Source of the DNA: Bacteroidales bacterium
GTDB taxonomy: Bacteria; Bacteroidota; Bacteroidia; Bacteroidales; Lentimicrobiaceae
Direction: 5' to 3'
DNA: 64,000 nt
NCBI GenBank assembly: GCA_016709025.1
Contig: JADJEQ010000010.1
Location: forward strand, 1-64,000
Below the pieces are notes generated by a model that was given only the letters and a program-made list of their open reading frames with translations, was not told where the DNA came from and searched no databases. Shown here piece after piece: positions 29,041 to 37,750 of this stretch. Position 1 is the stretch's first letter, and each line of letters begins with the position of its first letter. A program made the position numbers and the translations under genes.

Positions 29041-29790
29041 ATGCTTAGCATTAAAAATTTAAGGGTTTCGATCAACAATAAAGAGATACTGAGAGGCATT
29101 AACCTTGAAGTAAAACCAGGTGAAGTTCATGCGATTATGGGTCCGAACGGAACCGGTAAAAGTACTTTGGCTTCGGTTATTGCCGGGCGTGATATTTTTG
29201 AAGTTACCGAGGGGGAGATCCTGTATAAGGGGAAGAATCTGCTTGAGATGCCGATCGAAGACCGGGCCAGTGAAGGGATTTTTCTGGGGTTTCAGTACCC
29301 TGTTGAAATTCCGGGGGTTAGCATTACCAATTTCATGCGTACGGCGGTGAATGAACAACGCAAATACCGTGGCCTTGATCCCATGCCAGCCAATGAATTC
29401 CTGGCAAAGATGGAGGCTAAAAAGAATTTGCTTGAAATACACGCAAAACTTGCAAACCGTTCTGTAAACGAAGGTTTTTCGGGCGGAGAAAAGAAAAAGA
29501 ATGAAATTTTTCAGATGGCCATGCTGGAGCCGGCTCTGGCCATTCTTGATGAAACCGATTCAGGCCTCGATATCGACGCCCTGAAGATTGTGGCCAATGG
29601 CGTGAATAAACTCAGAAGACCAGACAACGCATTCGTTGTGATTACACATTATCAGCGCCTGCTTGAGTACATTGTTCCCGACATTGTGCATGTACTTTTC
29701 GATGGCCGCATTGTGCGCTCCGGAGGTAAGGAACTCGCCATTGAGCTTGAAGAAAAAGGATACGAATGGATCAGAGCCGAACTGGTTTAA
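29041..29790 (+). CDS. sufC: Fe-S cluster assembly ATPase SufC
   Basis: The ABC-type ATPase of the SufBCD scaffold; it drives conformational change of SufB-SufD during cluster assembly and is cytoplasmic. The Walker A motif GPNGTGKST lies at residues 38-46 and the Q-loop is GFQYPVEIPG. The ABC signature is SGGEKKKNE, the variant characteristic of SufC, followed by Walker B LAILDETDSGLD and the H-loop TH. The 249-residue length is standard. It lies 151 bases after sufB, across repeat DNA, and 23 bases before sufD. Confidence 0.96.
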   Translation: MLSIKNLRVSINNKEILRGINLEVKPGEVHAIMGPNGTGKSTLASVIAGRDIFEVTEGEILYKGKNLLEMPIEDRASEGIFLGFQYPVEIPGVSITNFMRTAVNEQRKYRGLDPMPANEFLAKMEAKKNLLEIHAKLANRSVNEGFSGGEKKKNEIFQMAMLEPALAILDETDSGLDIDALKIVANGVNKLRRPDNAFVVITHYQRLLEYIVPDIVHVLFDGRIVRSGGKELAIELEEKGYEWIRAELV

Positions 29791-29813
29791 ACCTGTTTAA
29801 ATTTCAATAAACT

Positions 29814-31229
29814 ATGGACGGAACAATCGTAGCCAACTATAACATCAAAGACACGCTTCTCGGGCTCTGGGATGACAACAGTGCCCGCATCTGCATGAAC
29901 GACAGTGCCAGGATTAAAGAACTCAGGAAAGAGTCTATCCGGATATTTGCACAGAAGGGATTCCCGAACACCAAACAGGAGAAGTGGAGAAATACCGACC
30001 TGAGCAAAATGCTCAACCATCCTTACAACTTTCCGCTGGAGCCGGATCTTGAGAATGTTGATTTAAACGAAGTTTTCAGATGCGATGTACCTGGATTTGA
30101 AACCTACATGGTTGCCCAATACAACGGATGGTTTATCGACAGGGGAAATCAACTGAAGCAGGCAGCTGAAGGTGTGATCGTCTGCAGCCTTGCCGAAGCC
30201 TTTGTTAAATATCCCCGACTGATCGAAGATGCTTTCGGAAAATATGCGCCGGTTGCTGATAACAGCCTGACAGCGCTGAATACGGCCTTTGCCCGCGACG
30301 GGGTTTTTATCTATGTGCCCGACAATACCGATGTTGCAGAGACCGTGCAGATGGTGAACCTGATCAATGCCACCGACGGAGTATTTCTGCAAACCCGCAA
30401 CCTGGTGGTAATCGGTCAGAACAGCGTTTTACGGCTCGTTCAGTGCGACGATTCCATTGATGATCACATTGGATTCATAAACTCGGTAACAGAGGTTGTT
30501 CTGGCAGACAATGCCAGGCTCGACCATTATAAACTTCAGAATAAAAATGACCGTTCAGCCCTGATCAACAATATCTACTTTCATGTAGGTGCGGGCGCCA
30601 ACCTTTCGACCAATGCCATCAGCCTGAATGGGGGACTGATCAGAAATGAAGCAAATGTTACGCTGAATGGCAGGGGTGGTCATGCCGATATTTTAGGCGT
30701 TTACCTGATGGACCGCAACCAGCACATCGACAACCAGGTATTTGTTGACCATGCTCAGCCCGATTGCACCAGCAATGAATTGTTCAAAGGGATACTCGAT
30801 GATCATGCCAGCGGGGTGTTCAATGGCCATATCCTGGTACGCCCCGATGCACAGCGCACAAACGCTTATCAGAACAACAAAAACATCCTGATTTCGGATA
30901 AGGCAGTCATTGATACCAAGCCATTTCTGGAAATTTACGCCGATGATGTAAAATGCAGTCACGGAGCTACCGTTGGTCAGCTCGACAGTGAGGCCATGTT
31001 TTATCTCCGGTCGAGGGGAATCAGCATGGAAAACGCCCGGATGTTGCTGATGTACGCCTTCGCCGCGGAAATAGTAAACAAGATTTCGATTCCGCAACTA
31101 CAGCTCAGGATTGACGATCTTGTCAAGAAAAGGCTCAGGGGTGAGTTGTCGGTTTGTGATCAGTGCGTGCTTCACTGCAACGCGAAAGAACAGAAGGTAG
31201 CTTTTGAAATTGACATGAGTAAGATTTAA
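29814..31229 (+). CDS. sufD: Fe-S cluster assembly protein SufD
   Basis: Partner of SufB in the SufBC2D scaffold, implicated in iron acquisition for nascent clusters. The 471-residue chain has the N-terminal helical region (ESIRIFAQKGFPNTKQEKWRNTD, here given as residues 42-64). The SufBD beta-helix follows with FARDGVFIYVPDN, HYKLQNKN and VFVDHAQPDCTSNELFKG. The C-terminal CSHGATVGQLDSEAMFYLRSRGI contains the conserved histidine that pairs with the SufB cysteine. The C-terminal CDQCVLHCN cysteine pair is unusual but plausible. It follows sufC by 23 bases. Confidence 0.94.
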   Translation: MDGTIVANYNIKDTLLGLWDDNSARICMNDSARIKELRKESIRIFAQKGFPNTKQEKWRNTDLSKMLNHPYNFPLEPDLENVDLNEVFRCDVPGFETYMVAQYNGWFIDRGNQLKQAAEGVIVCSLAEAFVKYPRLIEDAFGKYAPVADNSLTALNTAFARDGVFIYVPDNTDVAETVQMVNLINATDGVFLQTRNLVVIGQNSVLRLVQCDDSIDDHIGFINSVTEVVLADNARLDHYKLQNKNDRSALINNIYFHVGAGANLSTNAISLNGGLIRNEANVTLNGRGGHADILGVYLMDRNQHIDNQVFVDHAQPDCTSNELFKGILDDHASGVFNGHILVRPDAQRTNAYQNNKNILISDKAVIDTKPFLEIYADDVKCSHGATVGQLDSEAMFYLRSRGISMENARMLLMYAFAAEIVNKISIPQLQLRIDDLVKKRLRGELSVCDQCVLHCNAKEQKVAFEIDMSKI

Positions 31230-31356
31230 TTTCTGATTTATGATTGCAGATTGCGGATTTTAGATTTTGGGCGAAACTGCATAAATTTCCGGATCAAACG
31301 TCTGAAATATTAAATCACTCTTTTCTCTTTTCAACCTGCTCTTTGTAAATGAGACA

Positions 31357-32604
31357 ATGAATACGAAACAGGATATTGCAACATTGAATATGGATATTGA
31401 CAAAATCAGGTCTGAATTCCCGATTCTGGGTCGTAGCGTACATAACAAACCCCTGGTTTATTTTGACAACGCTGCTACAACCCAGAAACCGCAGGTAGTG
31501 ATTGACGCATTGGTTGACTATTATACCAACCTGAATTCCAATGTCCACCGGGGTGTGCATTTCCTCAGCCAGCAGGCAACCACTGCGTTTGAGGAAGCCA
31601 GGGAAAAAATCAGGAAGTTCTTGAATGCCAGGTACAATTACGAGATCATCTATACCCGTGGATGCACGGAATCCATTAACCTGGTTGCCGGGTCGTGGGG
31701 ACGGGCAAACATACATGCCGGTGATGAAATTCTTATTACAGCGCTTGAGCATCATTCCAACATAGTTCCATGGCAAATGTTGTGCGAAGAAAAGGGCGCA
31801 AAGCTGAAAGTCTGCCCAATACTTGAAGATGGCTCACTGGATATGGCTGCCCTTTCGCAAATGCTGACAACAGCCGTCAGGCTGGTGGCGGTCACCCACA
31901 TTTCCAATACCCTGGGAACCATCAATCCTGTGAAGGAAATTACCCGGATGGCGCATGAAAAGGGAATCGTGGTGTTGATTGACGGAGCCCAGGCCCTGTC
32001 GCATATGAAGGTTGATGTTCAGGACATTGGTTGTGACTTTTATGCTTTTTCAGGACACAAGGTTTATGGCCCGATGGGCATTGGTGGCCTCTACGGCAGG
32101 GAAGAGGTGCTGAATGCTATGCCTCCCTATCAGGGTGGAGGAGAGATGATCAGGTCAGTAACTTTTGAGAAAACCATCTACAACGAACTACCATTCAAGT
32201 TTGAAGCCGGAACCCCCAATGTGGGCGATGCCATCGGATTCGGCGTGGCACTCGATTATATCAGCAACATCGGGCTCGACCAGATTGCAGCCCGTGAGCA
32301 TGAATTACTGGCATACGCCACTGAGCGTTTTAAAGGCGATCCGCTGATTCGCATCATCGGGAATGCGCCTGAAAAAGCCAGCCTGATCTCATTCATGATC
32401 GATAAAATTCATCCCTACGATGCCGGTACCATCATCGATCAGTTTGGCATCGCTGTGAGGACCGGAACGCACTGTACCCAGCCGTTGATGGATAGCCTGG
32501 GAATACCGGGTACCATCAGGGCTTCCTTTGCATTTTACAACACAAGGGAAGAAATTGATAAATTAATGGAAGCCATTTCAAAAGTTGAAGAACTTTTTCT
32601 TTAA
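31357..32604 (+). CDS. sufS: Cysteine desulfurase SufS
   Basis: A PLP-dependent enzyme that releases sulfur from L-cysteine and passes it to SufE for cluster assembly in the cytoplasm. The 415-residue chain is a class V aminotransferase fold. The PLP region is YTRGCTESINLVA and EHHSNIVPW, and the lysine Schiff base lies in SGHKVYGP. The catalytic cysteine is in RTGTHCTQPLMD, in the SufS-type position rather than the longer IscS loop. The gene starts 127 bases after sufD (a gap with ATTGCAGATTGCGG repeats) and 24 bases before sufE. Confidence 0.95.
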   Translation: MNTKQDIATLNMDIDKIRSEFPILGRSVHNKPLVYFDNAATTQKPQVVIDALVDYYTNLNSNVHRGVHFLSQQATTAFEEAREKIRKFLNARYNYEIIYTRGCTESINLVAGSWGRANIHAGDEILITALEHHSNIVPWQMLCEEKGAKLKVCPILEDGSLDMAALSQMLTTAVRLVAVTHISNTLGTINPVKEITRMAHEKGIVVLIDGAQALSHMKVDVQDIGCDFYAFSGHKVYGPMGIGGLYGREEVLNAMPPYQGGGEMIRSVTFEKTIYNELPFKFEAGTPNVGDAIGFGVALDYISNIGLDQIAAREHELLAYATERFKGDPLIRIIGNAPEKASLISFMIDKIHPYDAGTIIDQFGIAVRTGTHCTQPLMDSLGIPGTIRASFAFYNTREEIDKLMEAISKVEELFL

Positions 32605-32628
32605 ATTCGTAGAAGAAAAACTGAGAAA

Positions 32629-33060
32629 ATGATAAAGATTGAGGAGAGCACCAGTGCCATCGTGAGCGAATTTGACATTTTCGATGATTGGATGGATAAG
32701 TACAACTACCTGATTGAGTTGGGGAAATCATTGCCTTTGATCGATGAAAAATTCAAAGTTGAAAGTAACCTGATTGAGGGATGCCAGTCGAGGGTATGGC
32801 TGCACGCTGAGTTCGACGGCACCAACATACACTTTACTGCCGACAGCGACGCCGTCATCACCAAGGGTATTGCGAATCTGCTTATCAGGGCCTATTCCGG
32901 ACACACCCCGCAGGAAATCCTCGATTCTTCCACCGAGTTCCTGAACGAAATCGGCCTTACCCAGCACCTCTCACCAACACGTTCAAACGGACTTCTTTCG
33001 ATGATTAAGCAGGTTAAAATGTACGCGCTTGCGTATAAGACAAAGCAGGCGATGGGATGA
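32629..33060 (+). CDS. sufE: Sulfur acceptor protein SufE
   Basis: Accepts persulfide sulfur from SufS and hands it to SufB; cytoplasmic. The chain has 143 residues. The acceptor cysteine is in EGCQSRVW, the SufE/CsdE signature, near residue 52. Upstream DDWMDKYNYLIELGKSLPLI and downstream GIANLLIRAYSGHTPQEIL match the SufE fold. It follows sufS by 24 bases, so the two are co-transcribed. Confidence 0.95.
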   Translation: MIKIEESTSAIVSEFDIFDDWMDKYNYLIELGKSLPLIDEKFKVESNLIEGCQSRVWLHAEFDGTNIHFTADSDAVITKGIANLLIRAYSGHTPQEILDSSTEFLNEIGLTQHLSPTRSNGLLSMIKQVKMYALAYKTKQAMG

Positions 33061-33096
33061 CCTAAGCATCTCCTTTTTCAGGAAGGATTTGGTAAG

Positions 33097-33390
33097 ATGG
33101 AAGAATAGAAAGATGGAATAATGGAATGATGGGACGATGGAATGATGGCCACGATCGCTGCCAGATAAACCCTGTAATTCTGAAACCCTGAAACCCTGAA
33201 ACCCTGAAACCCTGAAACCCTGAAACTCTGAAACTCTGAGATCTTACAACACTTCGGGCTCCCCCTCGCCAAGAAGCTGGGAGAAGGGCCGGGCGGATGA
33301 GGTAGAGAGGGGGTTGGGGGGTGAGGTCTGAAATTCTGATTACTTTGAACTTTACTTTTTACTTTAGACTTTAAACTTTTTACTTTTTAC
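33097..33390. repeat. Repeat-filled spacer between sufE and the DUF59 gene
   Basis: In order: GATGGAAT units (33097-33147), a YYCTGWAA octamer array (33171-33239), and a G/C-rich element (about 33249-33327, core GGGCGGATGAGGTAGAGAGG) like those at 16505-16627 and 19718-19840. CTTTACTTTTTACTTTAGAC units follow (33350-33390). None of it is coding. The operon may read through it, or the downstream gene may be separately expressed. Confidence 0.65.
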
Positions 33391-33399
33391 TTCCACCTC

Positions 33400-33723
33400 A
33401 TGATGGATCACGAAAAAACACTTTTACTTGGAGACCAGATCATCGAACGCCTCAAACGCGTTTTTGATCCTGAAATCCCTGTCAACATATACGATCTGGG
33501 CCTTATATACAACATCAGCATTGACGATAATTCTGTCGCCCACATTACCATGACGCTCACAGCACCCAACTGCCCGGTAGCAGAATCGCTGCCGGTAGAG
33601 GTGAAGGATACAGTCAAAGAAATTCAGGGTATCAGTGACTGTGAGGTTGAGCTCACCTTTGAGCCACCCTGGGACAAGGATATGATGTCGGAAGAGGCGA
33701 TGCTGGATCTTGGATTTTTGTAA
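33400..33723 (+). CDS. DUF59/MIP18-family Fe-S assembly protein (SufT-like)
   Basis: A 107-residue MIP18-family protein of the type that ends suf operons in many bacteria and helps mature Fe-S proteins. The signature is seen in FDPEIPVNIYDLGLIYNI, MTLTAPNCPVAESLPVEV and VELTFEPPWDKDMMSEEA. The CP pair in the first conserved stretch and the C-terminal MSEEAMLDLG are typical. The start ATG at 33400 or 33403 follows a repeat-rich gap of 339 bases after sufE. A 50-base palindrome follows the stop and may terminate transcription. Confidence 0.9.
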   Translation: MMDHEKTLLLGDQIIERLKRVFDPEIPVNIYDLGLIYNISIDDNSVAHITMTLTAPNCPVAESLPVEVKDTVKEIQGISDCEVELTFEPPWDKDMMSEEAMLDLGFL

Positions 33724-33738
33724 AAAGGCATGGAAAGG

Positions 33739-33788
33739 TATTCAATGGAGTAGGGACACGACATGTCGTGTCCCTACTCCATTGAATA
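33739..33788. terminator. 50-base perfect palindrome between convergent genes
   Basis: Positions 33739-33763 are the exact reverse complement of 33764-33788 (25-base arms with no loop, central ACATGT, inner GACACGACATGTCGTGTC). It lies between the DUF59 gene and the convergent PH-domain gene. A partial repeat (ACATGTCGTG) follows at 33791-33800. It may act as a two-way terminator or be a palindromic mobile element; no T-run follows on the plus strand. Confidence 0.7.
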
Positions 33789-33846
33789 AGACATGTCGTG
33801 TTTCTGTGTAAAATGGATTTTTCGATTTTTTTACCAGCTTCCGGAG

Positions 33847-34263
33847 TTATTTTTTCTTCACCTCAATCCCCGGATTGATTGCCTGTAAAACCTCAATAAA
33901 CCGTTCAGGCAACACCGGTGAAATCAGCAGCCATTCTTTGTTTTTGAATTTTATTTCCAGCCTGTCGAGCGAAAGGGCAGGAGAGGAGATTACGTTGCTG
34001 CTGGGCCTTATGCCTGCAATATCATTTATATTGAAGGTCTTTTTGTAAAGCAGGCCGCAAACCACAGTCAGCTGATCGATATCATGAATGGTGTAGGTGG
34101 TTCTGAAATAGATCGGTACAATGATCAAAATAACCGGCAACATAACCAATGAAAGATACCAGGGGTCATTAAAAGAGATGACGATGGTGAATGCCACCGG
34201 AAGTATGGTTGCCAGGGAGAACCAGGCGGAGCGTTTTGACCGGAAAACGATGGTACCCGACAT
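33847..34263 (-). CDS. PH-domain-like membrane protein (bPH_4 type)
   Basis: A 138-residue protein with two hydrophobic helices (LATILPVAFTIVISF and YLSLVMLPVILIIVPIYF) followed by a compact strand-rich domain. That domain carries YTIHDIDQLTVVCGLL, INDIAGIRPSSNV and LDRLEIKFKNKEWLLISP, matching bacterial PH-like (bPH_4, DUF1200) proteins. The role is unknown; it is presumably inner-membrane. The gene is 3 bases from the wecE-like gene on the same strand and likely shares its transcript. Confidence 0.7.
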   Translation of the reverse strand: MSGTIVFRSKRSAWFSLATILPVAFTIVISFNDPWYLSLVMLPVILIIVPIYFRTTYTIHDIDQLTVVCGLLYKKTFNINDIAGIRPSSNVISSPALSLDRLEIKFKNKEWLLISPVLPERFIEVLQAINPGIEVKKK

Positions 34264-34266
34264 AGA

Positions 34267-35397
34267 TTAATTACTATAGAATCTACTGATTACTTCTGAA
34301 ATATACTCAATTTCTGAGGTCTGAAGGCCATAATAAAACGGGAGTCTCAGCAAAGTTGCTGCATAGCGGTCGGCCTGATGAAGGATACGGCCATCGTGCC
34401 GGCCTTTGTAGTAGGGTGAATTGTGCAGGGTAAGGTAGTGAAAAACAGCATGAATACCATTTTTTTGCAGAAAACCCAGCAACTGATCACGCTCGGTAGA
34501 CGAACGGGTAACAACATAGAACAGATGCCCATTGTGTCTGGCATATTCTGGCACGTGAGGTAGTGACAGGAAGCCGGACTGAGACAGCGGAGTCAGTTGC
34601 CGGTAGTATTCCTTCCAGATTTCCAGTCTTTTCTGTTGTATGGCTTCCAGATGCTCCAACTGACCATAAAGAAATGCTGCGGTTAATTCATTGGGTAAAA
34701 AGGAGCTGCCGAGACTCACCCACTCATATTTTTCAACCTCTCCACGGGCAAAGGCTGCCCTATTGGTGCCTTTTTCCCAGATAATTTCTGCTTTCCCGGT
34801 TAGTGACGAATCGTTTACAATCAGCATTCCTCCTTCCCCGGAGGTAATATTTTTGGTTTCATGAAATGAGAAAGTCCCCAGTTTACCTATCCCTCCCAGG
34901 GGCTTATCCTTGTAAAATGCATCAATTCCCTGGGCGGCATCTTCCACAACGGCAATGTTGTGGGGATTGGCTACCTGCATAATCCGGTCCATATCACAGG
35001 CTATACCACCATAATGAACAACCACAATTGCCCTGGTTTTTGGTGTGATAAGGGATTCAATCAGTTCAGTGTCGATGTTCGGATTCAGTGGGTTGCTGTC
35101 GGCGAAAACAATGGATGCTCCCCTTAAAGCAAAGGCATTGGCTGTTGATACGAATGTATAGGAGGGCATGATAACTTCATCACCGGGCCCGATACCGAGC
35201 AGTAGAGCGGCCATTTCCAGCGCATCGGAGCAACTGGTGGTAAAGAGGGTTTTTTTGAACCCATATTTCTTCTCAAAAAACAACTGGCAATCACGGGTAT
35301 AATCCCCATTGCCCGAAAGTTTGCCTTTGTAAGCAGCCTGGGACAGGTGAAAGGCTTCGCGCCCGGTAAAATGTGGTTTGTTAAAAGGAATTTTCAT
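34267..35397 (-). CDS. wecE: dTDP-4-amino-4,6-dideoxygalactose transaminase-like enzyme
   Basis: A PLP-dependent sugar aminotransferase of the DegT/DnrJ/EryC1/StrS family. Its nearest recognisable type is RffA/WecE, which makes dTDP-4-amino-4,6-dideoxygalactose (Fuc4N). The chain has 376 residues. PFNKPHFTGRE opens the fold, TSCSDALEMAALLLGIGPGDEVI is the PLP-binding region, and VEDAAQGIDA precedes the Schiff-base lysine in TFSFHETKNITSGEGG. The assignment to WecE rather than to a related 4-amino-sugar enzyme is moderately sure. No other steps of dTDP-sugar synthesis lie in this window. GNAT and acyl-chain genes 20 kb downstream could acylate the product. Confidence 0.85.
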   Translation of the reverse strand: MKIPFNKPHFTGREAFHLSQAAYKGKLSGNGDYTRDCQLFFEKKYGFKKTLFTTSCSDALEMAALLLGIGPGDEVIMPSYTFVSTANAFALRGASIVFADSNPLNPNIDTELIESLITPKTRAIVVVHYGGIACDMDRIMQVANPHNIAVVEDAAQGIDAFYKDKPLGGIGKLGTFSFHETKNITSGEGGMLIVNDSSLTGKAEIIWEKGTNRAAFARGEVEKYEWVSLGSSFLPNELTAAFLYGQLEHLEAIQQKRLEIWKEYYRQLTPLSQSGFLSLPHVPEYARHNGHLFYVVTRSSTERDQLLGFLQKNGIHAVFHYLTLHNSPYYKGRHDGRILHQADRYAATLLRLPFYYGLQTSEIEYISEVISRFYSN

Positions 35398-35593
35398 GCC
35401 GGATGCGTTCAGACCGCTAAAATAACCAATTCTCCTTATTTTTGATCAGATGAGAATGATTGCAGTCACTGAAAAGGAATTTCTTTGAAGAATACTCAGC
35501 AACGCATTTGAAATTTGGCGCTTTTAGCACGAATAATGAGTGATATTCATCAGGATTCTGCCTTTTTGATTTTTAGGGTTTGAATTATGGCGT

Positions 35594-35601
35594 TATATTT
35601 G
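35594..35601 (+). promoter_or_regulatory. -7 element for the DUF2147 gene
   Basis: TATATTTG, an exact TAnnTTTG match 60 bases before ATG 35662. Confidence 0.45.
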
Positions 35602-35661
35602 CAGGGTGATTTCCCGGTTAAAAATTTCACGCAAATAGTCATCTTTTAAATCTCTTTGAAT

Positions 35662-36294
35662 ATGAAATACAGCATTTTCTTTCTGGCTTTTATTTTTTCT
35701 TTTTCAACAATTTTTGCCCAGACAACCCAGCCCTCAACTGCAAAAAAGACATCTACCCAACAGGTCACACCTTCCACCCAGAAGACGACTCCGCAGAAAC
35801 AACCGACCAAAACAGTCACCCCATCAAACCAGAAGGCGCCGGTTACACCTGTTAATCCGGTCAAACCGTCTGTAGTTCCCCCTAAAAGTACTCCGGCAGC
35901 AACTCCCAAAGATATTACCGGTTACTGGCTTACCGCCAACAAGGCAAACATTATCCAGTTTTACAAAGTCGGCGATGTTTATCAGGGTAAAATAGTCTGG
36001 ACCAGGAATAAAGACAAGAACGGGAAACCATTGACCGATGTCAATAATCCGGATAAATCAAAACGGAAGAATCAGATTGTTGGCACTCAGATGGTTTCAA
36101 ACCTGAAGTATAACGCCAAAACAAAGACCTATGAAGGAGGTAAAGCCTATCTGCCTCAGACCGGCAAGACATATAACTGCAAAGCAAAACTTATTAAGAA
36201 CAATGATTCAATGGAAGTAACCGCCATGGCAGGAATGTCGCTGATGAGCAAAACCCTTATCTGGACGAGAACCACCGGAGTGCCGTCAAAATAG
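35662..36294 (+). CDS. Secreted DUF2147 protein with low-complexity linker
   Basis: A 210-residue exported protein with signal peptide (KYSIFFLAFIFSFSTIFAQ). A linker of about 60 residues is rich in T, P, Q and K. The DUF2147 lipocalin-like domain starts at ITGYWLTANKANIIQFYKV and has YQGKIVWTRN, IVGTQMVSNLKY and LIWTRT. Family members bind or process unknown small molecules in the periplasm. The long linker suggests a wall- or surface-exposed arrangement. I start at ATG 35662 because the signal peptide begins there. A hairpin terminator follows the gene. Confidence 0.8.
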   Translation: MKYSIFFLAFIFSFSTIFAQTTQPSTAKKTSTQQVTPSTQKTTPQKQPTKTVTPSNQKAPVTPVNPVKPSVVPPKSTPAATPKDITGYWLTANKANIIQFYKVGDVYQGKIVWTRNKDKNGKPLTDVNNPDKSKRKNQIVGTQMVSNLKYNAKTKTYEGGKAYLPQTGKTYNCKAKLIKNNDSMEVTAMAGMSLMSKTLIWTRTTGVPSK

Positions 36295-36327
36295 TTTCAG
36301 GAATTTCAGCCGGTGCTGATTTGGAAG

Positions 36328-36353
36328 CCACAGATATTTCATCTGTGGTTTTT
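36328..36353 (+). terminator. Rho-independent terminator after the DUF2147 gene
   Basis: The stem CCACAGAT (36328-36335) pairs with ATCTGTGG (36341-36348) around a 5-base loop and is followed by TTTTT (36349-36353). No gene lies in 36354-36677; it is plain AT-rich spacer. Confidence 0.75.
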
Positions 36354-36677
36354 GATTTTCGGCAATGGCGATCATGGTTTTCCCCTGGTTTGTTGCTTTG
36401 TACTATATCTATGTGTTTTTCTATTGTGCTCTATGTGCCTATGTGTTTGATTAACAAGTCTGATAGAATCTCTGTAGTATGCGATCTCAATGCCATAAGT
36501 TTACTCAACAATAAAATTACTTAAAACTAACTACCTGATATTTTTATTTGTTTGATGCAGATAAGCAGTTAGTAAATTTAAACAGAATACGTTAATTGGT
36601 AAATTCAGAGAATTCCATGAATCCGATAATACAGTTAATCTGTCATCCTATGATTGGATGAATCGCCGTCAATGCAT

Positions 36678-36685
36678 TATCTTTG
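36678..36685 (+). promoter_or_regulatory. -7 element for the first sulfotransferase
   Basis: TATCTTTG matches TAnnTTTG and is followed by CCACC. The same TTTGCCACC context is found upstream of the paralogous sulfotransferase at 42411-42423. It lies 18 bases before ATG 36704. Confidence 0.5.
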
Positions 36686-36703
36686 CCACCCTTTACATTC
36701 CCG

Positions 36704-37750
36704 ATGGAGCAAAAATCCCAGATTCCTGTTTTTTTTATCATTGGCCGGCCCCGGACGGGTACTACCTTGCTGCAGTCCCTGTTTGATGCGCATCCCGGCA
36801 TCAGTATTCCCTGGGAGTGCCAGTTTGTGCTCAATCTCTATCCCGCCTACGGAAAGATAACTCACTGGAGTACTGATCAACTTAAAGCATTTTATGCAGA
36901 CCTGTTGAATCAGTGGCAATTCAGTTCATGGAACATTGACCATGAAAAGTTAAATACCGATCTGCTGAATTGTACCGGAGATAATTCTTATCGTGACGTC
37001 TGCCAGGTAGTTTATTTGAACTTTATTTCATTCTATCCGAAGGATAGGATTAGCCTGATCGGTGATAAGAACCACGGTTACACTATTTATACTTCCCGTT
37101 TACGGAAAATATACCCTGAGGCGAAGTTTATTTATATGCTACGCGATTACCGCGATAACTTCGATTCGGTAAAACGGGTGGACTTCGAAGTACCCATCGT
37201 TTCGCTGGTTGTTTTTAAGTGGAAATATTTTTACAGGAAAGCTCTACGGGCCAGCAAAAAGTACCCTGATTCATTCTTTTTCATCCGGTATGAGGACCTG
37301 GTATCCGAACCGGAAAAGTATTTCAGGAAGATCTCGGATTTTCTCAACATTCCTTTTTTACCAGAGGTCTTCGACTTCTATAAGATGAAAGGGAAGGCCG
37401 AAGAAACTTACCCGACCGATGTCCTTGAAAAACACCACAAAAGCCTGTTCAATCCCATCAACACCAGCCGGCTCGGGCTCTGGAAAAAGTCGATGAGTGA
37501 AACCCAGGTTAAAATTGCGGATCTCGTTGCCGGCAAATATGCTGAACAGGCGGGTTATGAGCGGAAGTACAAAAGCTTTAATCTGTATATCGCTTTATTG
37601 GCGTTTCCCGGGGTTTTCTATGCAGAATGCATTTACCTTTTAACCTATCTGGTCGACCGGTTCCCTTACCGGATACGCGAAAAAATCCTGAGCAAAGGCC
37701 CGCTGATGATTGCAAAACTATTTTCCGGGCTGTTCCGTAAAAAGTCCTGA
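36704..37750 (+). CDS. PAPS-dependent sulfotransferase family protein (paralogue 1)
   Basis: Transfers sulfate from PAPS to a hydroxyl or amine of a carbohydrate or lipid. The P-loop-like PAPS site GRPRTGTTLLQSLFDAHP lies near residues 13-30. IGDKNHGYTIY and FIYMLRDYRDNFDSV form the 3'-phosphate and catalytic regions. Downstream are FEVPIVSLVVFKWK, the RYEDLVSEPEKYFRKI motif and the C-terminal NTSRLGLWKKSM. The length is 348 residues. A more distant paralogue is at 42432-43523. The start ATG 36704 follows a -7 element directly. The 3' end overlaps the convergent SGNH-like gene by 33 bases. The substrate is unknown; a surface glycan or glycolipid is likely. Confidence 0.85.
   Translation: MEQKSQIPVFFIIGRPRTGTTLLQSLFDAHPGISIPWECQFVLNLYPAYGKITHWSTDQLKAFYADLLNQWQFSSWNIDHEKLNTDLLNCTGDNSYRDVCQVVYLNFISFYPKDRISLIGDKNHGYTIYTSRLRKIYPEAKFIYMLRDYRDNFDSVKRVDFEVPIVSLVVFKWKYFYRKALRASKKYPDSFFFIRYEDLVSEPEKYFRKISDFLNIPFLPEVFDFYKMKGKAEETYPTDVLEKHHKSLFNPINTSRLGLWKKSMSETQVKIADLVAGKYAEQAGYERKYKSFNLYIALLAFPGVFYAECIYLLTYLVDRFPYRIREKILSKGPLMIAKLFSGLFRKKS

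Noticed and set aside
35646..35909. Minus-strand 87-codon glycine/valine-rich frame
   Set aside because: It is the antisense of the T/P/Q/K-rich linker of the DUF2147 gene.
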